64,000 nt of DNA from Cymodocea nodosa (lineage: Eukaryota > Streptophyta > Magnoliopsida > Alismatales > Cymodoceaceae), in assembly GCA_036874045.1 (NCBI GenBank), contig JAZBRI010000004.1, forward strand, positions 5,208,001-5,272,000, in the 5' to 3' direction. The position numbers were made by a program, and so were the translations under genes. The notes under the pieces were generated by a model that saw only the letters and a program-made list of their open reading frames with translations, made no database searches and was not told the DNA's origin. Position 1 is the stretch's first letter, and each line of letters starts with the position of its first letter. Shown here piece by piece: positions 1 through 11,418 of this stretch.

Positions 1-258
1 TCTCGTCAACGTTTTAGCCACCTGCCTTTGCTTAAGTCATCGACGAATTCAAAAATGTTGGAAAGGTAAAAAATAGCTGATGGAGATGTAAGAATTTACG
101 ATGGCGCAACGCCACCGCAATCCACGCTATCACCAAAACCCTGGCTATTCTCACCTCCCCGTACCGCATTTCGCGAGTCCGCGGACCACTGTTCAATGTT
201 TTGCCTTCTGGTGAGAAGAGAGTGGACATGCTTGGAGGTGACGGTAGTGGGAGTGCGG

Positions 259-266
259 TATAAATA
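259..266 (+). promoter_or_regulatory. TATA box of the DUF4057 gene
   Basis: TATAAATA lies in a GC-rich context about 100 bases before the ATG at 360. That would put transcription start near 290 and leave a leader of about 70 bases. The spacing suits a plant core promoter. This is inference from motif and position only. Confidence 0.6.
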
Positions 267-359
267 CAAGGATGGGTTATTTGCAACCGGTGTGTGTTAC
301 TGCCTACTACTGCTCACGGAAGAGGGAGAAAGAAAGAGGGAGAAAGCCTGGAAGGATAG

Positions 360-3300
360 ATGGAGAGGAGCACGCCTGTGAGGAAGTCTCATGCATCGAC
401 AGCGGATCTGCTGGTGTGGGAGGAGAACCAGCCGGCGGGTGCAGGGGGACCGGGATCGCAGCCGAATGTGAAGTCGCACCAGGTATGTCATCGGGGACGG
501 GTATGGGTTAGACTAAGGTTCCGGTTTGCCGTTTCCTTTGTGCATTGTGGATTGCTGAATTTGATGATCTTTTTCGGCTGGATGTAGCCGTCGGATGGAG
601 TCAGCAGAGTTTTGTTCGGAGGGCAGATGACGGAGGAGGAGGCGCAGAGCTTGCTAAAGAGGTGAGATCCGGTTACTTTGCACCTTGCGTTGACAAACCT
701 TGATTATTGATTGGTTTTTACTGTGAGATTATCGATTTTCATTCAATGGATGACGAACTTTGTGATAATTCTGAAGTGTTTTTGCTTAACTTTTTTTGGA
801 ATGCTTAGGATGTGAATTTTGTTCTCTGGAAATTTGCATGCATGAGCGCTGGATTTTAGAACCATTTATCAAAACAAAAATTTAAGGCAATTTCGCAGGT
901 GGTTGTTAAATACTCGCACTTAATTGTCGAGGATAAAATATTTGAAGTTTAAGCAGTAGAAATTCCCCAAGGATTTGATTAGAAAGGTAACTACACCGTT
1001 GGAAGTCTATTATCCCAAAACTGATGTTGTTCTGTCGCACGTGATGTGCACTTCTTCGCTAGACCGTGTCCGTACATTGTCTCTCGTTCCGAAGAGTTTT
1101 ATGATCAAAATGTGATTTTTCGATTTCAGTTGGCGTGATTATCATACGAGGAAATTCTTCGTTGCAATTGTAGGAAAATATGCTCAGGATCTAAACTAAA
1201 AGAGATGACAGGCAGTGGCATATTTGCGGCAGAACCTGGAGACACGATCATTCCAAATGGCAGTCATGGTCTTAGACTTTGCCAGGTACATTTTATTGGA
1301 AGTGTATTAGAAGCGAGAACATTGTATTCCTTGCATCATGAACTCTACAGTTCTTGGCGTTGATCCCACTGAGAGCCCGGTTGAAAGAACTTACCAGTGA
1401 CCTAAATCTAAATATGTGATGCTCCGAATGGGGAACTGGATTAGGTGGTAATTCCTAACAAGATACGTTAACCTAACATACTAATGCTAGATGATTGGAT
1501 TTGAGTTTACATAAAATGGTTTGAGTCATAAATAGGTTGACACAACCTACTTACATGCATACTATGTTTATTTCAATCCTACTTTCTTTAAGTATTATTT
1601 GTTTTTCATTATCATGAGTTAGACTTATTTTTTACTTTTAAATGTTATTTTTTATTTAGATCATTTTGACTTGGTATGCTTTAGCATATAATATAAAATA
1701 TAGATTAAATTTTTATCGCAGGCTAATCAAGTTGATTGTTTCACGTCAAATCATATAAAACTACGTATTTAATAAATAGGTTAAGCATCTTATATCAACT
1801 CATTTGTAATTCTGCCGTTTTCAGATTGAGATTCTATAATCAATTTATTAATTATTACCTGTGCCAGGTCCTGGTTAGTATATAATCATGTTGTAATAAA
1901 TTGGTCTACCAATTTATCATCCATCCACCTATTTTGCCACCCTCTAAATTGGACCATATGAAACCCCTATAAAGTTATAATAGTGTTGACAATGTAATGA
2001 AATTTGAATTATTTTTTACATTTTTGTGAATTATGAACTCTATGTTTATAATGTTATCTTTTTCTGGTTATGTTATCGATGAACTCAAGTGGAGATTTGA
2101 AATAAATGGTTACACAATAATTAACTTGTGCAATAACTCAAAGGAATATGAAAAGAGTAGATTAGGATATTTTCACCATAACAATTGTTTAGCATTAAAA
2201 AGTAAGATCTACAGTTACTAAGTATATTGGAAATAATTTTATAGGCACATGGTTTTTTCAGATTAAGCGGTTATATAATCAGTACCTTGTCAAAGAAATC
2301 AAAGGAAAAAGGTAGATAAGGATTATTTTTAACAGATAATAAGGATATTATTGTCTTGAAAATTTTTTACATAAAAAAAAATCCAGTGTTAATAAGAGAT
2401 TCAACATAATTTTACTTGACCAGAGAGTACTTTTGAGATTGGTCAGTCACATAATAATCATCTAGTTAGGGAAATCATGTTAATTTGAAGATATCAGAAT
2501 GTTATTTTTGTCATAACAAATGCTTAACATTAAAAATTAAGATTCACACTTACTTGGTGAGTTTTGAAGCAATTTTATCTGAAGAGAGAGTTTTTGTGAT
2601 AATCCCAAGCATCAGGAGGATTTATGAAATTTAACTCAATAAATTATTTTATTGAGACATGGTCACTGTGGTTTTTTTTCAGCAAGCAGCAAATGCCATT
2701 AGTCAGATATCATTCAGCACTGATGAAAGTGTTATTCCTAAGAAGCCAGTCTCACTAGCAGAGGTAGCAAAGCAGCGGGAGCTTAGTGGTAATCTTGACA
2801 GTGAATCTGAACCTAAAATAAATAAGCAGTTGTCTGAAGCAAAGTGCAAGGAGATTTGTGGACACAACATCTTTGGTCCTCCCCCTGAGGTTCCTGTCAA
2901 GCTGTTAGGTACACAGAATTCAGAAAAAAAGGACGACTTGAATGTTGCTAATGTAAGAGACTCTTCTTTGAAAGGTGTTTTTGGTACTTTCATTTTGAAT
3001 CGCGTACAGTCATTCTGCGATCTCAATGTGGTCATTTAAGACATCAATGTGGTAATCACTTGGAGATCACAAGTGACTACATCAAGGTTACAAGTGACCT
3101 CAAGTAATCCAAAATAAAAGTATAAGATACTACTATCAAAAAGATAATCGAGAAATGTTTAAGACATCATAGTGTAAATAATTCTATTTTATTGGTTATA
3201 ATTGTTATTAAATGGCATTTTCATTAACATGAAATTTCAAATAATTGGATCTTCTATGCCTTGCATCTTCATGTGTTGGCATTGCTCTTTTATATTAATG

Positions 3301-5115
3301 AAAACTTGGATGCTTAGGGATGGGGAGAAGAAAGTTAGGTTATAGATGGTATTGTTTATGACATTCACTTTTCAATTGTTTATTCTAGAGCTTGGGACAT
3401 GTTGATACTTTGAACTTTGTTCAATTATCAACGTGGTGCATTATATTTTCCTCTTGGATCACTTACTATCATTTTGTGACCTTAATATGGTTGCTTATGA
3501 CCTCAATGTGTTCATTTGTAACATCGGTGTCATTACTTCAAGGTCACAAGTGACCACATGTAATTTAAAATGAAAGTGTAAAGTCTCACATAGTTGTAGT
3601 TTAAAGTTCATAATGTCAATAACTCTATTTTGTTTTTGATATTTTAATTAGAATAGAATGTTAGTCTTGACGCATCAATATTGTTGACTTATAGTTTATG
3701 GATGAACCGGCATTTCCATTAACATGAAATTGTGTATAATTGGATCTTTTCTCGACCCTACTTTTTCATGTATTGGTATTTGTGTGCACAAAAGAGGGAG
3801 ATGGAGAAAAAAGCTAGGTTAGATGTGGTCTTGCTTGTAATGAATTAGCTTTTTAGTTGGTATGCAGCTAATAATGTATTAGAAACAGCTACTACATATG
3901 AATAAGATGCAATAACAATAACAACAACAATAATTCAAGGTATAATTCCACTCTATGTGATTTAGCCACTTGAATTCATCTCTTTTACGTATTTGTATTT
4001 ATAGTTAAATATTCAGTTAAATTATATAAATTTAAAATTTTTCTTCCCATTCCTGATCAAGTAGTTTTTGGTCTTTTTCTACTTCTTTTGGTTTCTTCTA
4101 TCCTAATTAATTATTCTTTCATAACTGATGCATTTTTTGATCTAAAGATATGATCAAATTATTTAAGTTGTTTTTTTATATCTTAGATTGATGTAACTCT
4201 TGTACTAGTCCTAATAAAATTATTTTTTAGCTTATTCTTTATAGTATTATCATTCATCTATCTAAATCTATGTATACCAACAATATTAATTTTTTGCATA
4301 TAGTCATGTTTTACAACATAGCATTTCAAGTCAAATTATGCTAGGATGAATAACAATTTTATAAAATATTTCTTTTAATTTTAAGTGTATCTACTTTTCA
4401 CTTACCATTTATTGATTTAGATTTGAATAAGATACAATCGAGCTTAAATTGAAATACTCATTGATTTGTTTCTCAATGGTGAATCTTCGAACATAAGGGT
4501 AAAACCATTACATGGGTCTCCTACCAATGTAGGCCTTGAAAAGAATCAATCATGTATAATCTTCATAAGTGGAGAAGTTGTTTCCCAAAATTTGAACTTA
4601 CTTTTAAATTACAATGGAGCAATTTTATCATTGGATATTTGAATGTGTAAAATTCAAAACCATTACAAAGTTATCCATGATTTTTCAAATTTTTTTGCTT
4701 TTGTCATTCCATATATTTACCTCTCTTGAAATTTTTGCAGTCTTCTGGAGGCAATTTAAGATTTAGTGAGGATGTGGTGGTAAAAACAGCAAGGAAAATT
4801 CATGAGCAGAAGTATGCGGATCTTTCTGGCAATGACATCTTCAAGGAAGGCCCAAGCAATTTAACAATTAGTGAGGAGGCAGTGCTGAAAACTGCACGGA
4901 AAGTTCACGACCAGAAGCATGCAGATCTTTCCGGAAACGACATCTTCAAGGGAGACACACCTCCTGGATCTGCCGAGAAGACCCTAAGCATCGCCAAGCT
5001 TCGAGAGATGAGTGGCAGTGACATATTTGCTGATGGTGGGAAGGTTGCTTCACGGGACTATCTTGGTGGTGTCCGCAAGCCACCGGGTGGGGAGAGCAGC
5101 ATTGCCCTGATCTGA
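360..5115 (+). CDS. DUF4057 family protein, 317 aa, five coding exons
   Basis: Coding exons are 360-482, 588-661, 1174-1285, 2683-2952 and 4741-5115; all joins use GT-AG and keep phase. The product starts MERSTPVRK and ends near the signature GGVRKPPGGESS, both hallmarks of the plant DUF4057 family, whose molecular role is not established. A short motif of the form [KRA][ED][MLI][STC]GxxIF recurs about five times (residues 75-83, 159-167, 219-227, 254-262, 281-289), with a truncated RELSG at 136-139. Residues 200-234 and 235-269 are a tandem duplication; the family members I remember carry this block once. The protein is hydrophilic, without a signal peptide or membrane segment. Introns 3 (1.4 kb) and 4 (1.8 kb) are AT-rich. 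Family assignment is firm; function is unknown. Confidence 0.93.
3000..3790. repeat. two diverged direct copies inside DUF4057 intron 4
   Basis: A segment near 3082-3290 is repeated near 3537-3790. Shared landmarks in the same order are a TCAAGGT[TC]ACAAGTGAC block, a CTATTTT block, and GGCATTT..CATTAACATGAAATT followed by ATAATTGGATCTT. Spacing between copies drifts from about 455 to 495 bases, so indels have accumulated. The copies carry no open reading frame of note and look like an old local duplication or two copies of a short repeat. Confidence 0.6.
4759..4968 (+). repeat. 105-bp in-frame tandem duplication in the last DUF4057 exon
   Basis: Two adjacent 105-base units encode the same 35-residue block, SE[DE]xV[VL]KTARK[IV]H[ED]QK[YH]ADLSGNDIFK. 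Differences are mostly third-position changes plus a few conservative substitutions. The duplication is therefore not recent and the reading frame has been kept under constraint. Confidence 0.85.
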
Positions 5116-5375
5116 GCCCCCTTAACCCATGTACTAACCTCTCTCTGATTATATGTAAGATGGCTGCCCTTTATGTGACGGATGACAGCCCTCTTGGTGT
5201 ATGCAAGTGTTTAGTGATTGGCGGCATGTGGTTTTAGTCTGATTGATCTTAAACGGGTCGAAATTGGTTGATTTACCACAATGAACCATGCAAGTGGACC
5301 GCTGTCTAATCACTTTGGAAACATTGTGTTCTTGAAGTGTGCTTATCGCTTTGGAAGCATTGTGTCTTCACTTGT

Positions 5376-5738
5376 GATTACATGATTTGGAGTGTTTTGT
5401 CCCATTTGTTTATGTTTCTATCGTTGTTTCTGATCTGCTCGTGTGGAAGAAGAGAGAGTAGATGGTTGTAAAAATTTGTACAACAAAAATGTTATTGATA
5501 AACTGTCGAAGTGTAATCTTTGCATGGACGTGTTATTTCACTCATAAGTGTGCTGCTTACATGATTTGGGGTGCTTTGTACTTTTTTTTGTTTATGCTTC
5601 TATTGTTGGTACTGATTCGCTCATATGGAAGAACAAAAGGTGGATCGTTGTAAAAATTCGTATAACATCGATATCTTAAAGATAAATTGTACGAGTGTAA
5701 TCTTTGCATGGATGCGCTATTTCACTCGTCACTTTCAC
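5376..5738. repeat. two-copy tandem duplication, unit about 180 bp
   Basis: The first copy starts at ACATGATTTGGAGTG near 5379, the second at ACATGATTTGGGGTG near 5558. Both continue through a GTTTATG.TTCTAT block, a GGTTGTAAAAATT-like block and GTAATCTTTGCATGGA (5513 and 5697). Offset is 179 at the left and 184 at the right, with roughly 80% identity by eye. No coding content. Confidence 0.8.
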
Positions 5739-6197
5739 CTTATTTCATTCCCTCTTTCATGTTCTTCTTCGTTTATTATTCTTTTTCACTTTCTCGTTTT
5801 CATTTTTGTTTGGGGGATTTTGTTTTGTATGCCTTTTAAAATCTATCAAATCTTAAAAATACCATTGGAAATTTCTAACTGACACACACACATTTAGTTT
5901 CATATATTTCATCGGACTTCAAAATTTGAACTAAAACCACTTCTTAATCATTACCTTTTAGTTTCATGTACGTTAGCATTTTGAGGACATGTAATAATTA
6001 CTTGTTAATTTTGAAAATTCACATATATATATATATTTAAATGATAAACATGAAATTCTTTCTTTTTAATTTTAAATAATCACATGTTAAATTTATATGT
6101 ACAATTTTTTTCATCACCTATAAATTCCATCCATAACTTCCGCCTGACACATCATGGACCCAACTAAAGAAAGAAGCATAGACATTTAGGGACCTAA

Positions 6198-6300
6198 GGC
6201 CCATTATCCCATATTGCCGAAACCAAAGGCCCATTACCCAATCAATAGCTGATTAACGCCTCTCCGTCAAAACCTTATCCACGCCACCGCAAAACCCTAC
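6198..6300 (+). promoter_or_regulatory. SC35 promoter: two site II elements and a telo-box-like motif
   Basis: GGCCCA (reverse of TGGGCC, site II) occurs at 6198-6203 and 6228-6233, and AAAACCCTAC (telo-box-like) at 6291-6300, about 50 bases before the SC35 ATG. This pairing is known from plant genes for ribosomal proteins and other growth-linked functions, where TCP factors bind site II. Functional use here is inferred. Confidence 0.55.
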
Positions 6301-6347
6301 ACAACGCTCCACGTCTCTCCCTCTCGAGCCCTAACCCTGCGCCGGCG

Positions 6348-9300
6348 ATGTCGCACTTCGGCCGTTCTGGTCCACCGGATATCAGGGACACCTACTCCCT
6401 CCTCGTCCTCAACATCACCTTCCGTATGTGTCATTAATCGTCTGCGGTTTCGCTTGTCTTTGCCTCCCGCGTTACTCATATTTTGGTTATATTCAGGAAC
6501 ATCTGCCGATGATCTGTTTCCGCTCTTCGACAAGTACGGGAAAGTGGTCGACATTTTCATTCCCAGGGACCGCAGGTATACATCGGAGAAAAATTCATTT
6601 ATTTGTTCGTTATTTTATCAAGGGATTTCTTCTCGATATGATGTGTCTGCGTTCTTCTTAATGGTGTGGTTCGTGCAGGACCGGTGAATCCAGAGGGTTT
6701 GCTTTTGTCCGTTACAAATACGCTGATGAGGCACAGAGGGCTGTGGAGAGGCTCGATGGTATTAGATGCTTTTACTTTCATTTTCTTTGTTACATGTATT
6801 TTTCTTTGTCGTGATTTTCACTTCCTTGCTGTTTCAGTACTTGCTTATTTCATTTTCTTTGTTATATGTATAGCACAGTTTTTCTTTTTCGTGATTTTCG
6901 TTTTCTTGCTGTTTAATTACTTGCTTTTCTGTAGGAAGGAATGTTGATGGACGGAACATAATGGTTCAGTTTGCCAAGTACGGACCCAATGCTGAAAGAA
7001 TGTAAGTGCGTAAATGGAAAATTTCCTCATGCAAATAAAGTTCTTCATGCCTTTTGTGAAAGATGGAAATAAACTTCCTTTATAAATTCTAACCCCTCTC
7101 ATGTGGAAATAAACTCTCACCTATTGCTTTGAATGCCTTGATCTCTGTAGTGAAGTGGCAGTATTTTCTTCACTCCAATATTCCTCTCATAAGCTGCTTC
7201 TCATCTTCTAGTGACTCTCCTTTGGCTCCAACTCTGTGATCATCTCAATTATAAATTATATTAACTTTCCCTCATTTTCATATTATGATTTTCTTAATCT
7301 TATACCATTTTTTTTTTCATGATCATTTTTGTATTGATCAAGGAATCTAACTTCAACATGTGTTGGTGAAATTTTACCAACACATGTCAGCTTTTGTAAT
7401 GGTGGAAATGAAAAATTCATAATTTCAGACAATGCCATTTTTTTTGTTGGATGTTTCAGTGAAATATTGGTCATGGATTTCATGTTGGTTGAAATCTGTC
7501 TTTTTGTTATGGATCCTTCATGTCAATTGAAGTTTTGAAGTTTCGAACCAGCATTGCTTGTGAGGACCAGTGACATCTTCTTTTTTTCTTGCTTTCATGG
7601 GATTGACATTTCATGTAGCCTATGCAAAGTATCTTCCTTTGGTAAACATGTGCTATTGTAGTCATGTGATGTCTCTACAGAAAAAAGTTCTACCTTTTCC
7701 TTTAAAGGCCCAGCCTTTCCCCCCATTCTTGGTATCATAGAAATGAGAAAGCTAATTTCCATGTTTTTTTGGTACATGCAAAGCATATTGCTGGAAGAGT
7801 TTATTCAAAGTTGCATTTTGTTCATTGGATTTGCCTCCATATATGGTGAGAGATTTAATTATTCGTTGGATTGAAAACAACACTTGACTCCAAGTCTGAT
7901 TGTTTTATTTCCTTCTCCAGCTGGTTTGGTAACATAATTGTTGTGGTGACAAATAAAATTGATCTGTCCATGATTTCATCAGACTTGGTCTGAGCACAAG
8001 GATGTGTGGTAATGGGGATGTGGAGAGAGTTGGTAGAAATGAAGTCTTTGGATTGTAGAGTGGAATATGTTGTTGCCTTTGGGCAAAGTAGATCTGAAGC
8101 TTAAGGTAGAGAGCAGACGTGAAGCTTTGGTAGTAAGAGTAAGAGATGGGAACATGGTAGTGATAGTAGAGATGTAGGAAGGAGCCGTGTAGTTGCTGGT
8201 GTGTTTCACACATATAGTCAAAGATTTGACACTCTTAATATTGCCATCACTTGTGAAGAAAAGTCAAGGTGGTAGATGTTAAAGGGAATATGGGGTAATG
8301 CTATGGAGATACTTGGCAATGCTGTAGTTAATTATATGTTTTAAAATGTTGTTTTAGCAGATATTGTAAAAGGAATGTATTTGTAACATATTTTTGATGT
8401 TGTTGCAAAGGAAGGTCAAGGTGTTAGCTTCAACCCTTTCGGAAATGATGGGGAAGTGCTTGTAGAGTCAGAAAACTGAGTTGGTATCATACATTGGCTT
8501 GAAACAATGGTTGAAATATGGTTGCACAATCATGTGTGACAGAAGGACAAGTGCAACCATAAAATAAATTATGAATTTCATGGTGTACAAGGATGTTTGT
8601 GCAGTTTTGAAGTCTGTTTATGCCCATACCAATATCACTACAAGCTGATGAGAGATGGCATTAAGGAGGTGAGAGTGTTAAGCATTGTATATATTGTGAT
8701 AGATAATGACAACAACTCTAAGAGAGCAGAGTAGAAGATGATGTCAAAGTTTCCTATATATTAGACACCCTGTGCTAGTCATTGTGTCGATCTTATGCTA
8801 AAGGACATTGGGAAGACAAAGCTGATTGTAAAAGTAGTTGCAAAGGCAAGAATTGTGACAGATTTTATATATAATCACTTTTTTATCATACATTAGGTCC
8901 GAAAGTGTTGTGGTGATGACTTAATCTGTGTCATTAGCTTTGTATTAAATTATATTGCACTTCAATCCATAATTGATAAGAGAGCTAGGCTGAAGCACAT
9001 GTTCAATTTTGTGTTGTACTAATACCACAATAATGAGTCACCACTTGGAAGGAAGTTGATAGAAATCATCAACAACCATTCTTTTAGGAAGATGCTAGGA
9101 AGGTTGTCAACATCATGAAGTTCATCATATAGGTTCCTTGCTTAGTTGATGAAGATAAGTTAATTGTGATAGGTTTTATATATGACATAATGAAATTGAT
9201 GAAACATGCAATCCAGAATGTGGCAAGAGGAAGCTCAATAGTATATCTAAAGATCATCAAGGAAAGATGGACACAAATGCCTTTTTGACCCTTTGCATGA

Positions 9301-11418
9301 AGTTGGTAAGGCGTTATTTTAATACATATGGTGAATTCAAGTTGAATGTGGTTGTTGAATTCCTTAACAATATACGTGATTTTCTTGCAGCATATTTTTT
9401 AAATCTGAAATATCAATATGATGACAATCTTCTACTTTAACTTGCACATAGTGCAGATTTTTTATAGTTGAATGAAACATTGTTCAAATATTGGAGCCTA
9501 ACCTACAAGCTCAACTCATCATCTTGAGTGAAGTAAAGGTGTGCATGGAGTGACAATGTAGATTTAGTTTGTCGACAATCTTGTTTACTTCAATATTCCA
9601 ATATTCACGTAATGCATACTTACATTTGGATGTAATTATTAAATGAAGGGTTGGTTTTCAATTTTAGGAACATGTTATGGATGGTGCATGGTATATATGC
9701 TCCACACTTTAGAAATATTGTTGTCAAAGTTTTGTTACAGACAACATTTGGAAGTGAAAGAAATTGGAGCATGTTCATTTGATTCACATGAGAAGGAACA
9801 AATTAAGGATGGAAAGTATATCATGTTTTTTCATTATAGCTTGAGACTCTTAGTGAAACACATTCAAGGAGAGGACAAAGACAATTTGTATCCTATCAAT
9901 CTTGCATTCATTTATAAGGATTCTGAAGATGAGGATTCAATTGTTGAATGGATGACACACAATGGATACCTAGTATTAGATGAGGTGGGAGGCAGACTTG
10001 ATTTGACAATAGCAAGACAAATAGGCATTAACTTGGAAGAGTATGTGAGTTCTTTAGAGCATACACTTGGAAAAACTCTTGGCTTAGGAGATAGTGATGA
10101 TGATATTATTGTTGCCACTGCAAGGGATGATTTTGATTCAACACAGCCTCCAGATGACAACGACAGTCTAGATGATGGTGGGAATGCTAGGAATGATGAA
10201 GAAGATGTCCCACCATGACAACTTAGTTCGTTCATTGCAAATATTAGATGCACAAGTGACACTGAACAATGATCTTGGAACTTGGAAACTTGATATTTTT
10301 AGTCTATTTATTTTTATCATTGCTATTTTCTATCCATGATTGATTCACAATTTCTCAAGTTATTTTTATTTGCACAATTAATTTTTGCTTTACTTTTTTT
10401 TTTTGCAAAACCTCTTAATCATTGTATTGTAATGCCAAAATCTCTTAGTTATTGTATTAATGAAGCCCTAAATGCAATTTTGCCTATTATATCTTCCTTC
10501 GTTATCTTCTTATTGTTTTATGTTCTCTTCCTATCAACAGTCACCGGGGAAGAATAGTGGAACAGTTGTCAAGGACAAGTGGCAGGTCTCGTAGCCGTAG
10601 CCCAAGGCCAAGGTATTTGTGTTAAGACTTGAGTGTCTTATAACTACTAATTGAGGCCTTTTTTTGGGTAGAGAAATACACCATAAATGAGACATTAATG
10701 ATCAAAGATTCATGAAATATTTCCTTTTCTTCTCATTTTGGTGAAACATATTGAAGTTTCTTTTCATTGTAAGTTTAGCTTTTTCTCAGAAGAAAAATAT
10801 TAAGGTCTGGAAGTCAACATATATTTCTAGGTATCGAGATGATTATAAAGGAAGAGACTACAGGAGCAGGAGTCCTCATGGAAGGTATGAGCGAGAAAGA
10901 TATCATGACAGGGAACGATATCATCATCATCGAAGCAGGAGCCGCAGTTTAAGCCCAGATTATCGTAGCCATGGTAGAGGTAGATATGATGACAGGAGCA
11001 GCAGGAGTCGGAGCATCAGTAGCAGGAGTAGGTCATATGATAGGTAGGTATAATTCAACATTTCTGAAGCAAGTGTTACGGAGTCACCACATTTCCATAC
11101 CCTTGCACAAATTGTTTTATTGTAATTTATTTGTTCTTCCATAGTGCATCACCTGGTAGGCGCAGCCTTACTCCAGAACGTAGTGAGTCTCCACGGAGGA
11201 GTCTCCCAAGGGAAGAAAGTCCTGAAACTCGTAATGGTGCTGACCACTCCCAAGATTCTCATAGTGCTTCACCCCGTGGTCATGGTGTGGGATCTCACAG
11301 CCCTTCTCCACGCAGTGGTGATGAAGTAAGTCCTCTTTCATTCCTCTTATAGCCACATTGTTTGGATCAGCCTTTGCTGATAAGGAGCTGATTTCAGTTT
11401 TTCCTTTTTTTGCAGTGA
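6348..11418 (+). CDS. SC35: SC35-type SR splicing factor, 256 aa, eight coding exons
   Basis: Exons are 6348-6423, 6497-6575, 6679-6758, 6935-7001, 10541-10612, 10831-11043, 11145-11325 and 11416-11418. The protein opens MSHFGRSGPPDIRDTYSLLV, the conserved start of plant SC35. One RRM spans about residues 16-95, with RNP2 LLVLNI at 18-23 and RNP1 RGFAFVRY at 57-64. From about residue 115 it is an Arg/Ser-rich domain with RS, SP and Tyr/Arg-rich stretches, ending GDE. SC35 proteins bind exonic enhancers and recruit U1/U2 factors in nuclear speckles. The RRM and RS halves are separated by the 3.5 kb intron 4, which holds hAT debris; long introns in SR genes are often alternatively spliced. The stop codon TGA is the first codon of the last exon; retaining intron 7 would instead add VSPLSFLL. 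Confidence 0.95.
8440..10218 (+). pseudogene. degenerate hAT (Ac-like) transposase inside SC35 intron 4
   Basis: Fragments of an hAT transposase can be read in order on the plus strand but in shifting frames with stops. Near 8500 there is GCTIMCDRRTS followed by INFMVYKD and LKSV, as in the DUF659 segment (GCTIMSDGWTD-like). At 8760-8870 there is TPCASHCVDLMLKDIGK and then DFIYNH. Near 9738-9776 there is LLQTTFGSERNWSMF, the hAT dimerisation signature; a frame change follows, and HYSLRL appears downstream in the open 9643-10218 frame. That frame continues to an acidic tail ending at 10218. Terminal inverted repeats and target-site duplication were not found. It is a dead copy in the same orientation as the host gene. 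Confidence 0.85.

Larger units (their letters stand above)
5116..6347. other. intergenic region, DUF4057 to SC35
   Basis: This holds the DUF4057 3' untranslated region, a two-copy tandem duplication (separate entry), short CA and AT microsatellites near 5883 and 6023, and the SC35 promoter at its right end. I see no coding sequence. Confidence 0.7.

Noticed and set aside
9912..10262. 116-codon minus-strand frame in SC35 intron 4
   Set aside because: Shadow of the hAT fragment on the other strand; no independent similarity.
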